A DNA stretch of 64,000 nt. It comes from Hypomesus transpacificus (Eukaryota; Chordata; Actinopteri; Osmeriformes; Osmeridae). Within the stretch, counting starts at the first letter, position 1. Each line of letters starts with the position of its first letter. A program made the translations under genes and the position numbers. Below the pieces are notes generated by a model. That model did not search any database. It was not told where the DNA came from and was given only the letters and a program-made list of their open reading frames with translations. This document shows positions 49,049 to 62,060 of this stretch, one piece after another. Location: the NCBI RefSeq assembly GCF_021917145.1, contig NC_061075.1:1354215-1418214 (forward strand), read 5' to 3'.

Positions 49049-52000
49049 ATGGCGTCTATCATGGAGGGACCGCTGAGCAAGTGGACTAACGTCATGAAAG
49101 GTTGGCAGTATCGCTGGTTTGTCTTGGACTACAATGCTGGTTTACTGTCCTACTACACGGTATGTACTTTGTTCTAAATTCACATGGTGTACATGTACGG
49201 TCGTTAAAAGATGTTGCCACCGGGTGTCAAACCAAAGTAAACCAAGGGAAAGGGCCTGTATCAGGAGTTGGGAATTTCAGCTGTCAGAAATGGGCGGGTT
49301 AAATCTCTGACAGACTTGATGTTGACCTATCACAGTCTTTCTTTTCGACTGACTAGCGAATCAAATCACAGTATTTTCATATTCCTTGGCTTCAGGGATA
49401 GCTACAAATGCTAACCGTGACAACAAAGCTGTCATTCCCAGTGCTTCATGTCAGCTGATACTTTGCAATGCTCAAAAGCGACGTTTTAATCATATATCGT
49501 TTCATACTCTAAATGTCCACATTTGGACAGTTTTGTGCCTACTCAAAGCAACGCAACAGGAGTACAGTAGCTAGCTAGCTAGCCTGCGTTAACTGTATTT
49601 TTTTTTGCATGACATCAACAACGTCAAGAGACAAGGTTAGCTAAAGCCAGCTAGCTAGCCAGGTCATCTGAATCGTAGCTATGTTGGTTACGTGTAGGCT
49701 ACCTAAGTTTATCGAACACGGTCCATGATAAACTGACATACTGGGCCTTCAGCCTGCTTAGACTGACACTGGCTGTCATTCTATGTCATGGCAGTAGAAC
49801 ATGTTGTTCAGCTAGCTCTTTAACAGGACCCAGACAAGAGAAAAATACGTACTTCTGTGTGTACAACGTGTTCATATCACGATAAGTATGGCTAGCTACA
49901 CCCCTCTTTTTGTTTGAACTCCTAAGAAATGTTTGTGCCACAGTACAAAACGTCTGTATGCTTTGACCTGTTTCTAAATCCTGTCTTCTACTTTAAACGT
50001 ATCCTGTTTGGAAGTATTCATACTGTACTTTGGGTGGTTCAGTGTTCAAATGACTTATTTGTTCCCAGTCATATTTTTTTGTCAGAACTACTTGTCTGGG
50101 CTCCTATAGCTCAACAAAGTGTGAGCTATTGAAGTACTTCCTCTCGTTAAAGTGTACTTGGTCTTCCACAAACAGAAGAATCCTAATGTGTGGAAGGACA
50201 TACCACCAATGTCACTGTCAGTCTTTGAAAGCTATTCTAAAGGTGTAATGTTGTTTTGTTTTGCAGTCGAAGGACAAGATGATGCGTGGGTCGAGAAGAG
50301 GTTGTGTGCGCCTGAGGGTAAGAACCTGGTTTGTGTCGACCAGCCGAGCCAGTCTACATCCTTATTTCCTTTCCTTATCTCCTTTCCTATTTTCCCCTCA
50401 CCACACCTGCTCCCCCTGTCTCCAGCATGCGTCTGTACACCTCAGAAGCATGACCTAGTCTCAACCTACTCTTGACCTTTTTAATTAGATTCTCTGTGGT
50501 GTTCCGTTAAGAGGAGTGGATAGCATTTCTATGCTCAGTCCCTATCCTAAGGATCGTTATACTGTGTTTGCATATGAATGTAATGTGCAGAGGTTGTTTT
50601 TTTACATTGACTTTGAGGTGTTTCACTTTAGCAAGCAAGCATTGGTGTGCAGTAGTCTAAATGACCCTCGATGGTTGGCTAAAGGGCTCCAGGCCTAGGG
50701 TTGGTGGTGAATGCAGTAAAGGCCTTTATGAACATAGCAAGGCTCTTTGATTGTTGCTGTTCTCCTTAATGGTGTCTTTGTGTTGTTTATGTCTGAACAC
50801 GATTGTGTAACAGGGTTGGCGATCACAAGGAGTCAGTGTGAACTAACGTCCACTAGGTGTCAGTATTTGTCTGTTTGTATTGGATAAAACTGAGGTTACA
50901 AAATAGACATAGAAATTCAGTTTTGCTTTTTCCAAACATGGATCTTGGTTGCAATCAGTATAGTAATTTGTTATTGACCCTTATTACCAAAAAAATTTGG
51001 ATTCATAAATCACACCAGTTTTTCTAGGGACTAAATCAAAAAATATAAACAGTAAGCTGTGAACTTCACAGTAACTTTACATACATTGGATTTCCCTTGC
51101 TGAATGGAAACCAGAATTATGTTGTTACTCGACTGTTTTGTAAATGTTACACAAGAACAGAAAATGAGGTGGAGATGAAACCCATGTCTGTATAACCCTA
51201 TTTGGGTGTAGATACCTGGAAGGGTTCTTTAGGTTGGCTATGATGTCATTTGTTTATGACACTTTACTGAAGGAGCTCTTACAGGGACATGAGATATTAA
51301 TCTGAAGTAGAATCTCCTAATGCCCTAATAACATGTCACAGCATGTCACGCCTCTCTCTCACACGCACACACACACACACGTGGTCGGCTGACGCTGGGA
51401 TCCCACAAGCGAAGTCGCTCGGTCGGAGAACCATGGAGGTTCTAGATTGTGAGACGGTTGTATGACAGTAGTGGAGCTAAACTTCAGACCTTCAGGGGGG
51501 TTCCATCATGGAGAGAGGGTGAGGTCATTTCCTGTCTTGTCATTCGTGTGTTATGTCTGCCTCTGGTTTTGAAAGCAGGTCGGGGGGGGTTCACCCTGGG
51601 TAGTCTGATGTGGCGTGAGGAGAGACTCAGCTGGGGGTCTGTGCCTGGAGCACAGGTGTGTGAGGTGGTACTTAAGTGACGTTACTGGGTTGCTTATTGG
51701 AAGATACAGGGTTGCTATGTCCATCCCCAGGGTTGCTATGTCCAGCCCCAGGGTTGCTATGTCCAGCCCCAGGGTTGCTGTGTCCAGCTTCAGGGTTGCT
51801 ATGTCCATCCCCAGGGTTGCTATGTCCATCCCCAGGGTTGCTATGTCCAGCCTCAGGGTTGCTATGTCCAGCCCCAGGGTTGCTGTGTCCAGCCTCAGGG
51901 TTGCTATGTCCAGCCTCAGGGTTGCTATGTCCATCCCCAGGGTTGCTATGTCCAGCCCCAGGGTTGCTGTGTCCAGCCTCAGGGTTGCTATGTCCAGCCC

Positions 52001-53174
52001 CAGGGTTGCTATGTCCAGCCCCAGGGTTGCTGTGTCCAGCCTCAGGGTTGCTATGTCCAGCCTCAGGGTTGCTATGTCCATCCCCAGGGTTGCTATGTCC
52101 AGCCTCAGGGTTGCTATGTCCAGCTCCAGGGTTGCTATGTCCAGCCCCAGGGTTGCTATGTCCAGCCTCAGGGTTGCTATGTCCAGCCCCAGGGTTGCTA
52201 TGTCCAGCCTCAGGGTTGCTCTGTCCATCCCCAGGGTTGCTATGTCCAGCCCCAGGGTTGGTATGTCCAGCCCCAGGGTTGCTATGTACAGCCTCAGGGT
52301 TGCTATGTCCATCCCCAGGGTTGCTATGTCCAGCCCCAGGGTTGGTATGTCCAGCCTCAGGGTTGCTATGTCCATCCCCAGGGTTGCTATGTCCAGCCTC
52401 AGGGTTGCTATGTCCAGCCCCAGGGTTGCTATGTCCAGCCCCAGGGTTGCTATGTCCAGCCTCAGGGTTGCTATGTCCAGCCCCAGGGTTGCTATGTCCA
52501 GCCTCAGGGTTGCTATGTCCAGCCCCAGGGTTGCTATGTCCAGCCCCAGGGTTGGTATGTCCAGCCCCAGGGTTGCTATGTACAGCCTCAGGGTTGCTAT
52601 GTCCATCCCCAGGGTTGCTATGTCCAGCCCCAGGGTTGCTATGTCCAGCCCCAGGGTTGCTATGTCCAGCCCAATGGTTGCTATGTCCAGCCCCAGGGTT
52701 GCTATGTCCAGCCCCAGGGTTGCTATGTCCAGCCCCAGGGTTACTATGTCCAGCCCCAGGGTTGCTATGTCCATCCCCAGGGTTGGATAACAATAAGTAG
52801 AGTTTGACCTTGATTTACCGGTTGCTAATAATGTGATTACAAGATGTCACCCTACTGAGAGTACACAGATCATCCCAGTATGGGTGTTTATTGTTTCGTA
52901 CCACATGGTGGGCCATTGCTAGGCTTCACATGGTGCCTGGGTGTGCTAGGTGTGCCTTAGCTAGGTGTTGGTTTAGTAAGACAAACATGTTTGAGTCCCA
53001 TGCTGCCTCTGTTGCTAGGTGCCGGCGTGCCCCTGGCTACCGTAGCTCTGCGGTGTTTTCCCTCTTTCTCCTCACGGACGGTCCCCCTCGGGTTCCTCTC
53101 GTTCCCCTCTCACCGTCTCGCTCTCTCCTGCTTCCACTCTGCCCCTCCCCTCAGCCTGCCCCTCTTTCTCCTCC

Positions 53175-53209
<35 letters not shown>

Positions 53210-53512
53210 TCTCTCTCTCTCTATCTCTGCCTCGCTCTCTCTCTCCCAGTATCTCACTCCTCCCAAATTTCCCCTTCCCCCTCTCCCCAACATCGCGTGT
53301 GCACTAGTGGGTGGGTGTTTTAGGTAAGGATGTGTGAGTCGGAAAGAGAGAGCAGGAGAACAGAGAGACAGTGACGTGTCCTCGTGTGTGTGTGGTTTCC
53401 CAGGGAGCAGTAATAGGCATCGATGACGAGGACGACAGCACGTTTACCATCACTGTGGATCAGAAGACTTTCCATTTCCAAGGTGAGCTGTTCTCTTCTT
53501 ACCTCCCGCCAG

Positions 53513-53610
<98 letters not shown>

Positions 53611-53611
53611 G

Positions 53612-53645
<34 letters not shown>

Positions 53646-55601
53646 TCTAAGCACTCCATGGTCATTTGTAGTTTATCCTTCTCTTTAGCATTTAAACAGC
53701 CAGTGGCTCACATGCTCGTCTAAAGCTTAGCCCTCTCTCTCCTTCTCTCTCTTTCCCTCTCTCTCTCGCTCTCTCTTTCCATCTCTCTCTCTCTCTCTCT
53801 CGCTCTCTCTTTCCATCTCCCTCTTTCTCTCTCTCTCTCCCTTCCTCCCTCCCTCCCTCTCTTGCTCTCTCTTTCCATCTCCCTCCTTCTCTCTCTCCCT
53901 CCCTCTCTTCCCCTCCCTCCATTATGCTCTGTCACCAGCCCCACCAGGATTATTGCGCCAGGCTCTCCCTCACACACACGCACACACACGCGCTCGATCA
54001 GACTTGGTGCTTCTCTGTGGGAACAACAGAGCTTGTCTCGGATCCTTCTCCTTTCTTCAGCAGCATCATCTTCTTAGCTCTGCTCTCCACGTGCCTCTCC
54101 TCCTCTCCTCTCCTCCTCTTCTTTCCTCCGTCTCTGATTGGCAGATCTGCCGTAGGAAGGGCTGAGCAGAGGCTAGGATTTATTCCTCCACAGCAAGCCG
54201 GCCAAGTGAGATTCTTCTAGAACCGAAACAGCTTACGAGGGTCTTTTGCCTTCTGTCTTCTACCTCTGGGAATAATAACGGAATAATGCGGACCTAAACA
54301 AAAACAAAAAACAAAAAAAACAGCTGAGTTGTTGCCTGCCACCCCCCTGCACCTGAACAGCAGCGCTCCTGGACACGGGACAGGGGCAGGGCTTCTCCCA
54401 GACACCTGCCCCTCCTCCAGCTACCCCCTATCCTCCACCCCTGCAAAGCACACCGCGGAGCCGCTCAGTTGACGGATCCCCTCTCTTTCTCCTCCAGGTC
54501 TCTCACTTCCTCCACCTCCGCCCTCTCTCTCCCTCCCTCCATCCCCCGGGCCTCCTCCACCTCCACCCCCCTTCCATCCGTCTCTCCACGCCGTCCCCTC
54601 ACGCCTCACCACCTCCTCCTCCACCACTTCCAGCTAGCCTGTCCGTCCGTGTGTCAGTCTGCCCGTCCGTCTTGGGCTGAGCTCCACCCTGCCTCCTCCA
54701 TGCCCTCTCCCATGTCAGTGTTCCGAAGCTGTATGCTGTGGTTCTACAGTAGGAAGGGTAAGGATCTGCCTGCCTGCCTGCATCCTCTCCTCCTCCTGCC
54801 GTCTACCCTCCACTGTAACGGAGGCAGCGCTAGCATCCAGTCTCCCCCCTCCTCCTCCTCCTCTCCTGGTTTAGAAGGGGCTCTGGAACATGCCTGCTCT
54901 CTGTTAACGAGGTGCTGTCTTGGTACATGTGCTGATGGTTTGTAGAAGTGGGTGCAGTTGTTTAGTAAGGCACAAACAGGAGAGGCGGTGACCGTGGAAA
55001 CATGTTGATACAACGTGTCTGGTTGTTTTGTAATTTTGTTCCACTGGTTGTTTTTCCGTAATGCCGTCTGTTCTTGAAGTACAGTAGCTTTTTTCCGTTT
55101 TTTTGGTTGTCTGGATACTTAATCATGTATGTAAGTCCCTTCTATGATGGATCTCTCCAGAGGGAGCCATCGGTGGCTAGCATGAGTTCAGCTGTTTAAA
55201 CAAGCACTCGGGAAAGCTTTCTGGATTACTTTTACCGGGATCAGAGCGTGGTACCAGGATGTGTTCCTGTACCCAGATTCTAGGATATTCTCCAGCGAAC
55301 CAGTTCAGTCTCTCCGCTTCTATCGTCGCAGGTCTCAGCTCTGACCAAGTTATTTTAAGATGGCAGAGGAAGAGATTCATCCTGGACATTTCACCGGTAA
55401 CCCACTCCTCTGCCAAAAGGGGGGGGGGGGGTCCTGGTGGTTGTGGTGGGTGGGGGTGTATCCCACTGGTAGAATCAGAAGGGCAGTCCCACTGCTGTCT
55501 CTGTGAAGCCATGCAACACGCTACCAGGTGTGTGCTTGGTGTGTTGCTGAGGTGTGTTTGCGTGTGAGGTACGGGTTGCCGTGGTTCCTTGCCGGAAGGC
55601 T

Positions 55602-55641
<40 letters not shown>

Positions 55642-57845
55642 CTGGGGGGGAGAGAGTGGTAGTGAGGCACGTGCTGCCTCAGGTTTGGGCTGCGGAGACT
55701 GACTGTCTATTTACAGGAGCATCTATTATTCAGCAGACATCCCTTCATCTGACACAACACCAGAGCTACATAAATCTCCTCTCTCCTCTCTCCTCACCTC
55801 TCGCTGGGAAGATGAAAGTTGTCAACACTCTGCTGCATTGTCCAGTGAGCCCTCTTCACATGGAGATCTATTGTCTGGCTAGCCAAGGTACATTAGTGTT
55901 CGCTGCTCAGAGTGTGTATGTGTGTCTACGCACACAAAGAAATATGTACGTCACAATTCTTCTCCGGAACATTCCATTCATTTAGCTGCATGTTGGAAGG
56001 AGATACTGGGCTTCTGGAGGAGTGAAGGGGCAACTATGAATAATTCAGCCCCAGATTGCCCCTCTGGGAGACGACGAGAGAGGGAGCATCAGCAGTGTGA
56101 CGGAGCGCCAGAGAGCAGAGCAACAGAGCGCCAGAGAGCAGAGCAACAGAGCTGCAGAGGAGCAGAGCTACAGAGCTGCAGAGCTGCAGAGCTCCAGAGA
56201 GCGGAGGAGCAGAGCTCCAGAGAGCGGAGGAGCAGAGCTCCAGAGAGCGGAGGAGCAGAGCTCCAGAGAGCGGAGGAGCAGAGCTCCAGAGAGCGGAGGA
56301 GCAAAGCTCCAGAGAGCGGAGGAGCAGAGCTCCAGAGAGCAGAGCTCCAGAGAGCAGAGGAGCAGAGCTCCAGAGAGCAGAGGAGCAGAGCTCCAGAGAG
56401 CAGAGGAACAGAGCTCCAGAGAGCAGAGGAACAGAGCTCCAGAGAGCAGAGGAACAGAGCTCCAGAGAGCAGAGGAGCTCGCGCTTGTGAGACGCTCTGC
56501 TGTTCTCTCTCCCTGTTCCTCAGTTCGCTTTGCTTGACCACCTGCCGGTCTCTCAGTCTGAAGATTTCTCTTTTTCGGCTCTCTGCTGGTGTCTCTGTGT
56601 GGTGGTCTCTTATCTGGGCTGTCTGGTGGTCTCTCTGTGTGTGTCAGGCTCGGTAGACAGAGACTTTTGTAGTATCTGACCCGGTGTTTTAAACCCCTGT
56701 GGTGGGGTTGCAGGTTTGATTCCCTCCACATGGAAAGGTGTTTCTCCGCCTCGAATTGAAACACTGCACCTCAACCCTGTTAAAAGCAGCCCTGTTAAGG
56801 TCTGCTTAAGGTCTGTCACAGGAAGAGAAGCACTCTGAGGCCATTAGAGCTCAGTGAGTCCTCAGCCAGAGGCAGAACCAGCCTTCCTACCAGCCCTGCC
56901 TGCCACAACAGTCTTTATCGCCCTGGCGTGAGGGAAAGCATTAGGACCTAATTAGGTTGGGGGGGGGGGGGGGGGGGGGGTGTTGTGTGCAGCTCTCAGG
57001 AACTGGAGGGGAGGGGAGGGGGGAAGCAAACTGCTTTCACAGAGGGTTACAGACTAGATCACAACAACACAACGTGACTCTACAGGGACAGCGTAGAGGG
57101 TCCGGGTCTGTCTAAAAGTTGAAGCTGCAAGTTTTTTCAGCTTTCAGGAGGTGCACAATCGAGGGTGTGTTTGTTTGTTGTGGTGCTCTGCAGAGCCAGC
57201 TTCAGAGTCGCCTTAGCTGTCAGGTAAGTTAAGACGGGCTGACTTTTAAGTGCGGGTACCCGGTCCCGTTTTTGGGGTAATAATTGGCTCTCAATGTCAC
57301 TTTGTTTTTGTTGTCAGGCGGTGCAGGTTAGCTGTATGGCTGTGGGGAGCTAACATGTGCATGGCGGTGGAGGTTAGCTGTACAGCTGTGGGGAGCTAAC
57401 GTGCATGGCAGTGCAGGTTAGCTGTATGGCTGTGGGGAGCTAACATGTGCATGGCAGTGCAGGTTAGCTGTATGGCTGTGGGGAGCTAACATGTGCTGAC
57501 CAATAAACATGGCACCAGGGTGGGACATACTGGGCCGCCGGTCACAGCTAGCTGGGAAGTCTCCCCAGCAGAACGCATGGTCGCCAGGTCTGAGAGGATG
57601 CACATCTCAGTCTCCCCAACGTCTGCCTACATTAACGCCTCACAGGCCTCTTCAGCCAACCTACTCACCTTCTCTCTCTTCAGTTTAGTGTAGATCCACC
57701 AATCTGTCAGCATTGGTCCCAGTCACAGCACATGTTGCTCTAGGGAGAACAGGGAGCTGTATGGCTGAGGACAGTCTGTCCCAGATGGAGGTGAGAGGGT
57801 GGCAAGACAGTGGGTGAGGCCTGGCATCAACCCACCCACCCCCCT

Positions 57846-57894
<49 letters not shown>

Positions 57895-59147
57895 ATGACC
57901 AATGTCTTTCTACCCTAACCCTTGGTTGGGGTGCTTTTTGGGGTGACAACCTCTTCCTTCATCCATCCCTCCCTCCCTAATATCCATCGACCTTCTGTTT
58001 AATTCTCTGTCATACTCTTTCACTTGACAGTAGAAACCTGCCTTTCTCTCACCTTACATCTTCATCATTCAGTCTCGTCTTTAAGCGCCGGTTAGCATCA
58101 CATGTTCCTGTTTTCATTTTTGGAGCTACGCTTCCGTCACAGCTGATTGTGGGGGATTCTCCGACTCTCTGGAGAGAGAGAATGCTCTGTAATCTCACAC
58201 ACACTCCTGCCTTGTGAGTCCTGACTCCTGCCTTGTGAGGCCTGAGTCCTGGCTTGTCCGGCAGAGCAGCAGGAGAGTGAGTCAGACTCACCCCATGGAG
58301 GGTTAGTAAACAGGCAGGACTCATCTCTCTGGCTGAGGGCGGGCGTGTGGCTGCGAGTGCGCCTGCATGTGTGTACAGAGGGCCCTGTGGTCGGATCCCC
58401 GGCTGAATGTCTAGGGAAGACCGTGTTTGTTACATTACATTTACATTTAGTCAATCAGCAGACGCTCTTATCCAGAGCGACTTACAGTAAGTTCAGAGAC
58501 ATTCCCCTCCGAGGCAAGTAGGTTGAAGTGACTTGCCCAAGGACACAACGTCATCTGGCACGGCCGGGAATCAAACCGGCAACCTTCTGATTAATAGCCC
58601 GATTCCCTAACCGCTCAGCCACCTGACCCCCTCTGTTCTGGTGTAGCTGGAAACCAGCAAGCCCACCTTGGAAACACCCTCTAGGCTGCTGATCCAGCCA
58701 GACTGCTACCTCGCTCCCCCCCCACCAGCACCTCAACGCGGGTGTCTGGTTTTCCAGCCCTCCAAGACCACCCACTGCCGCTTGAAGATCGTCTTATTTA
58801 TTTAGTTCATTATTTTGGGGGGTTTGGAGGGCACAGTGACTTCATGTGGTGTGTCTGAAGTTTTAAGAAGCTGATGTTCGTGAATCGGAGAGCTTATCTG
58901 AAGAGCAAGATAACCAGCCGTACCCAGAGTTGTTTCATCTCAGACCTATTAACGATCATGTGACTGCTATGCAACTACATGTTGTAGCTGTATGCATCTG
59001 TTTTGTATCATTAATAGAAACGTTCTGTCTTGTTTGTCGGTGTGTGTGTGTGTGTGCTTTCCTCTCGCAGCCCGTGACGCAGATGAGCGTGAAAAGTGGA
59101 TCCACGCCTTAGAGGGAACCATCCTGCGACACACCCTACAGCTGAGA
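49049..59147 (+). CDS. osbpl9: Oxysterol-binding protein-related protein 9 (ORP9), N-terminal part
   Basis: Lipid-transfer protein acting at ER-Golgi/endosome contacts. Exons: 49049-49159 (37 codons from ATG), 50267-50317, 53404-53482, 59071-59147, 106 codons in total, with the last ending in phase 0. Together they make an N-terminal PH domain: [20 protein letters not shown], then the basic [15 protein letters not shown], then [20 protein letters not shown], then the last helix [16 protein letters not shown]. This arrangement and the start [15 protein letters not shown] are characteristic of ORP9. The FFAT motif and the OSBP-related lipid-binding domain must lie beyond the window; no further exon was recognised to position 64000. 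Confidence 0.92.
51700..52790 (+). repeat. 21-bp minisatellite gggttgctatgtccagcccca, about 51 copies
   Basis: About 1.09 kb in osbpl9 intron 2. A 21-bp period keeps four frames open over 370-400 codons (for example AMSSPRV and LDIATLG heptads), but there is no splice, start or homology support for a protein. Variation among units sits at a few sites (cagcccc, cagcctc, catcccc). Confidence 0.93.
53175..53250 (+). repeat. TC-rich tract
   Basis: Pyrimidine run in osbpl9 intron 2, upstream of exon 53404. Confidence 0.85.
53516..53650 (+). repeat. (TC)n microsatellite after osbpl9 exon 3
   Basis: A long CT array starts 34 bases after the exon 3 donor, and more TC-rich sequence follows to about 53920. 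Confidence 0.93.
54700..54758 (+). other. Weak candidate alternative first exon in osbpl9
   Basis: An ATG at 54700 gives [19 protein letters not shown] and ends at a good donor, AGGAAGG|gtaagg. However, its phase (2) does not fit the next coding exon at 59071, which needs phase 1. It could only work as untranslated sequence or with an unseen exon. Confidence 0.2.
55603..55641 (+). repeat. Poly-G run of 39 bases
   Basis: An uninterrupted G tract. Its exact length is likely to be unreliable in any assembly. Confidence 0.9.
56095..56480 (+). repeat. 23-bp minisatellite agctccagagagcggaggag
   Basis: About 16 copies in osbpl9 intron 3, with gcgg and gcag variants clustered in order. The period is not divisible by three, so the Arg/Glu/Ser-rich frames drift and are not coding. 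Confidence 0.92.
57300..57495 (+). repeat. About 46-bp tandem repeat, four copies
   Basis: Units contain gcaggttagctgtatggctg and gggagctaacatgtgcatgg. Confidence 0.9.
58431..58631 (-). mobile_element. tRNA-derived SINE, copy 4 (minus strand)
   Basis: Same family and orientation as the copy at 27205, in osbpl9 intron 3. The inverted tail (cagcagacgctcttatccag), the body (cttgcccaaggacacaacgt), the B box and the A box (accgctcagccacctgac) are all present. Confidence 0.85.
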
Positions 59148-59930
59148 GTAAGTAACCACAACAGAGGTCTGGCACACCAGGCTGGCCTCCCAGCCACATT
59201 CCCCTCTCCAGACCCCCAAGGAGCGTTTAAAGGAGGTGTGGTATTCTAGGGAAACGCTGTTTTAGCATCCTGGTCTCCTATGTTAGGCCGGGTATTAGTG
59301 TGAACCTCAGGGTGCAACGTGGCCTGATCCTAACCGTTTGTCCAGTTTGAGGGTTCTAATGATGCGTATCGATGATGTTTGTTTTGTGATTTTCCAAACT
59401 GTGATCGCCTTTGTTGACATCCTAAATCTCCCAACAAACATGGAGACTCTTCCTGCTGAACAGGACCAGTACATGGCCGTGTTGACCTATGGAGCGAGCT
59501 GTTTGACTTGGAAGTATCTGCTTGGGTGTCAGTCTCCCTTTCGGTTTATCTGTCTGATACAGCAGAGCCTGAACAATCGTTCTGACTCGCAGGAAGCCGT
59601 CTCCACGGGAACAGAGGGGAACGTTGAGAAACGGCAGGTTGTGTTTCACCTTGTGTCGTCGTCATGTGGTTTCATCAGTGTGTTTGTTGTTTCCTAGGCA
59701 CCTTGTGGCGTGTACTTTGTGTTGAGAGTTGAAGGTTGTTGCCGTGCGGGTGGTAAAGATGAGGAGTGGGACATTAAGGATTAGTGTTGTGACTACCATG
59801 ATGGAGGGAAAGGACTGTGATGGTGTGGATGATGTAATAGTGGTTACATTAATACCGATGAAGGTGGTGATGATGATGAATAATCCAGGTCTGATCTGGG
59901 TGCAGTTTGTTAAGTCCTCTTAATGTCATT

Positions 59931-60074
59931 GGCCGGGTTTCCCAGATTCGTTAAGAAGCCCTTAACGCTAAGAGCTTCTTAGGAGAGTTCCAAGAGCGTT
60001 CTAGAGTGCTTTTAGAACGTTCCTAAGAAGCTCTTAGCGTTAAGAGCTTCTTGACGAATCTGGGAAACCCGGCC
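59931..60074. mobile_element. Fold-back MITE-like palindrome
   Basis: A 144-bp near-perfect inverted repeat. It starts ggccgggtttcccagattcg and ends with the reverse complement cgaatctgggaaacccggcc; pairing continues inward through ttaacgctaagagcttctta. Flanks ATT on both sides suggest a 3-bp target duplication. It has no coding capacity. Confidence 0.75.
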
Positions 60075-61544
60075 ATTGCTTGTAAAAAGAGCTAGCCTCT
60101 GAAAATTAGATTTGAGATTCAGCTGTTCAAACGATGCTATGACTGGGGTGCAACCACAATAAAGTTTACAGAACCAGCCAGGTGAAGTGACTTGGCGATC
60201 TACGAAACCAGTGAAGCCCTTAGCATGGTTAGCCCTTAGCATGGTTAGCCCTACTGAAACAATAACTCAGAGGTAATCAGTATGTCCAGTCATTCAACAG
60301 CCACATCAGTCTGACTAACTCAGTGTATTTTGACCAGTAAGAAAAATGCATACAAGTAGTAGCAGTACATTTAAATCTAAATAGTCAAATAATCGGTATT
60401 AAACTGCAAATCAATACAAACACATCACCTTCAGCATTGTCAGTTATAAATGCGGTTGTTGTCAAATGAACCTGGCTGTCTAACATGTCAGTGCGTTAAG
60501 CAAACCTCCAGCTCCTCCATCTCCAGCTGGTGTGATTACTAAGAGGGTGTTGGCCAAATGGTCTGAAGAGGGGATTTGTTTAGTTGTCTCAACAGAGGAG
60601 AAGTCATTTCACCCCGCCCCTGTTATGTGTTTAAATAAATAAGGAACCCCCTTAACCGTGCCTAACCCAGTCATCCTCTCACCTCCATTCCCTGTGTTTC
60701 TGCACCCTTGCTTGGTTACACCTCAGTGCCTGTGTTATACATGTTGCTAGATTCTCTTTCTTATTCTTTCACTGACTGAAACACACTTCCCTCTGTCACC
60801 TCTTTATTTCTTCATGTATTTCACTTGTTCCAGCTTGTTTATTCCTTCCTTCAGTTGACTCTGATTCTCCTCTCTAACCTCCTGCCTCATCAAATCCCTT
60901 GTCTCTCCTTCCTCTGCCTCACACATCCTCCCCCCTCCCTTCTCTTTCGCTCTAACCCTCACGTAGCTAACTCTACAGACAGACATTGTGTGTGTGCGCC
61001 TGCTCGCAAACACACACACCCTCGTGTGTCATTGTGCTGTCACAGCATCATATGACGGAGCCGGAGCCAATCACGGCTCGGCTTACTCTTAAAACCCAAG
61101 CATCTGGCCCACAGCCCTCCTCCAATCAGAGCAGCTGTTGGTGCTCGTCTCGCTCTGAGAGGCTTCGGCTGATGTTGTTTTTTTTGCTCTCTCTCATTTT
61201 TCTTCTCTCTGCCTGTGAGGAAGTGTGTGTTTCCTGTGAAGGGAGGCTCTAGGATTAACTTTGCCCTGCCTGGCTAACTGTGTACGTCTGTTTCTCCCAG
61301 CAACGAACAGACACAGGCGGTAAGGTGAAGCAGACTGCCAGTCTGGAGTTTCTCCTGGTTGTATTCAGCCAGGTCTGGCTTTGGGGAAGCAAAGAGAGAG
61401 AGAGGGGAGTTGCCTAATGTCGCAGTAGGGGCGGAGGGGGAGGGAGAGAGAGGAGGAGGGAAAGGAGACTGGCTGGATCAGGGGTTTGTGGTGCTGTGTG
61501 GCCAAATAGACCTACAGAGGAACAGACAAGGCCCTGGACAAGGC

Positions 61545-61568
61545 ATGTCCATCCGACTGAGGCGTCCT
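61545..61568 (+). CDS. osbpl9: Candidate first coding exon of a short, PH-less osbpl9 form
   Basis: ATG TCC ATC CGA (MSIRLRRP) ends in phase 0 at CCT|gtaagt, a perfect donor. The next osbpl9 exon after 59147 also needs phase 0. Upstream lie two CCAAT boxes (agccaatcac near 61065 and tccaatcaga near 61123). A short ORP9 form lacking the PH domain is known in mammals, so position and phase fit, but no transcript evidence exists here. Confidence 0.4.
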
Positions 61569-61700
61569 GTAAGTACCAGACCACACACACACACACGCAT
61601 GCGAGCAGTGGGGGAAACCACGGTCTGTTGTGGCCAAACTACTGCAGTCTAAAGTGGGTCACGCTGTGTAAAGAGCCAGACGGTTGAGCCGGGGGAGGGG

Positions 61701-61862
<162 letters not shown>

Positions 61863-61977
61863 GAGAGAGAGGAGGAGGGGTTTAGTGTGTGGGTGAGTGT
61901 GGTGATTGTTTATTTTGGAAGGTTACTACAAAAAGCAGTTAGACGTCTTCTCAGTTGCTCATCTGAAACCGACCGCC

Positions 61978-62060
61978 TCTAGCTCGGGCCCTGCCTCTGG
62001 CCCTGCCTCTGGCCCTGCCTCTGGCCCTGCCTCTGGCCCTGCCTCTAAACCTGCCCCTGG
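61978..62060 (+). repeat. 12-bp repeat ggccctgcctct
   Basis: About six copies, reading GPAS repeats in one frame. Probably non-coding intron sequence. Confidence 0.85.

Noticed and set aside
54700..54758. First-exon-like ATG with a good donor in osbpl9
   Set aside because: Phase 2 does not fit the exon at 59071; kept only as a weak candidate and not as a coding call.
56089..56764. Arg/Glu/Ser-rich and Leu/Ser-rich frames up to about 245 codons
   Set aside because: They drift through a 23-bp repeat in an osbpl9 intron.
61301..61319. Possible 19-bp micro-exon between cccag and gtaagg
   Set aside because: Too short to support without transcripts; the flanking words are common by chance.
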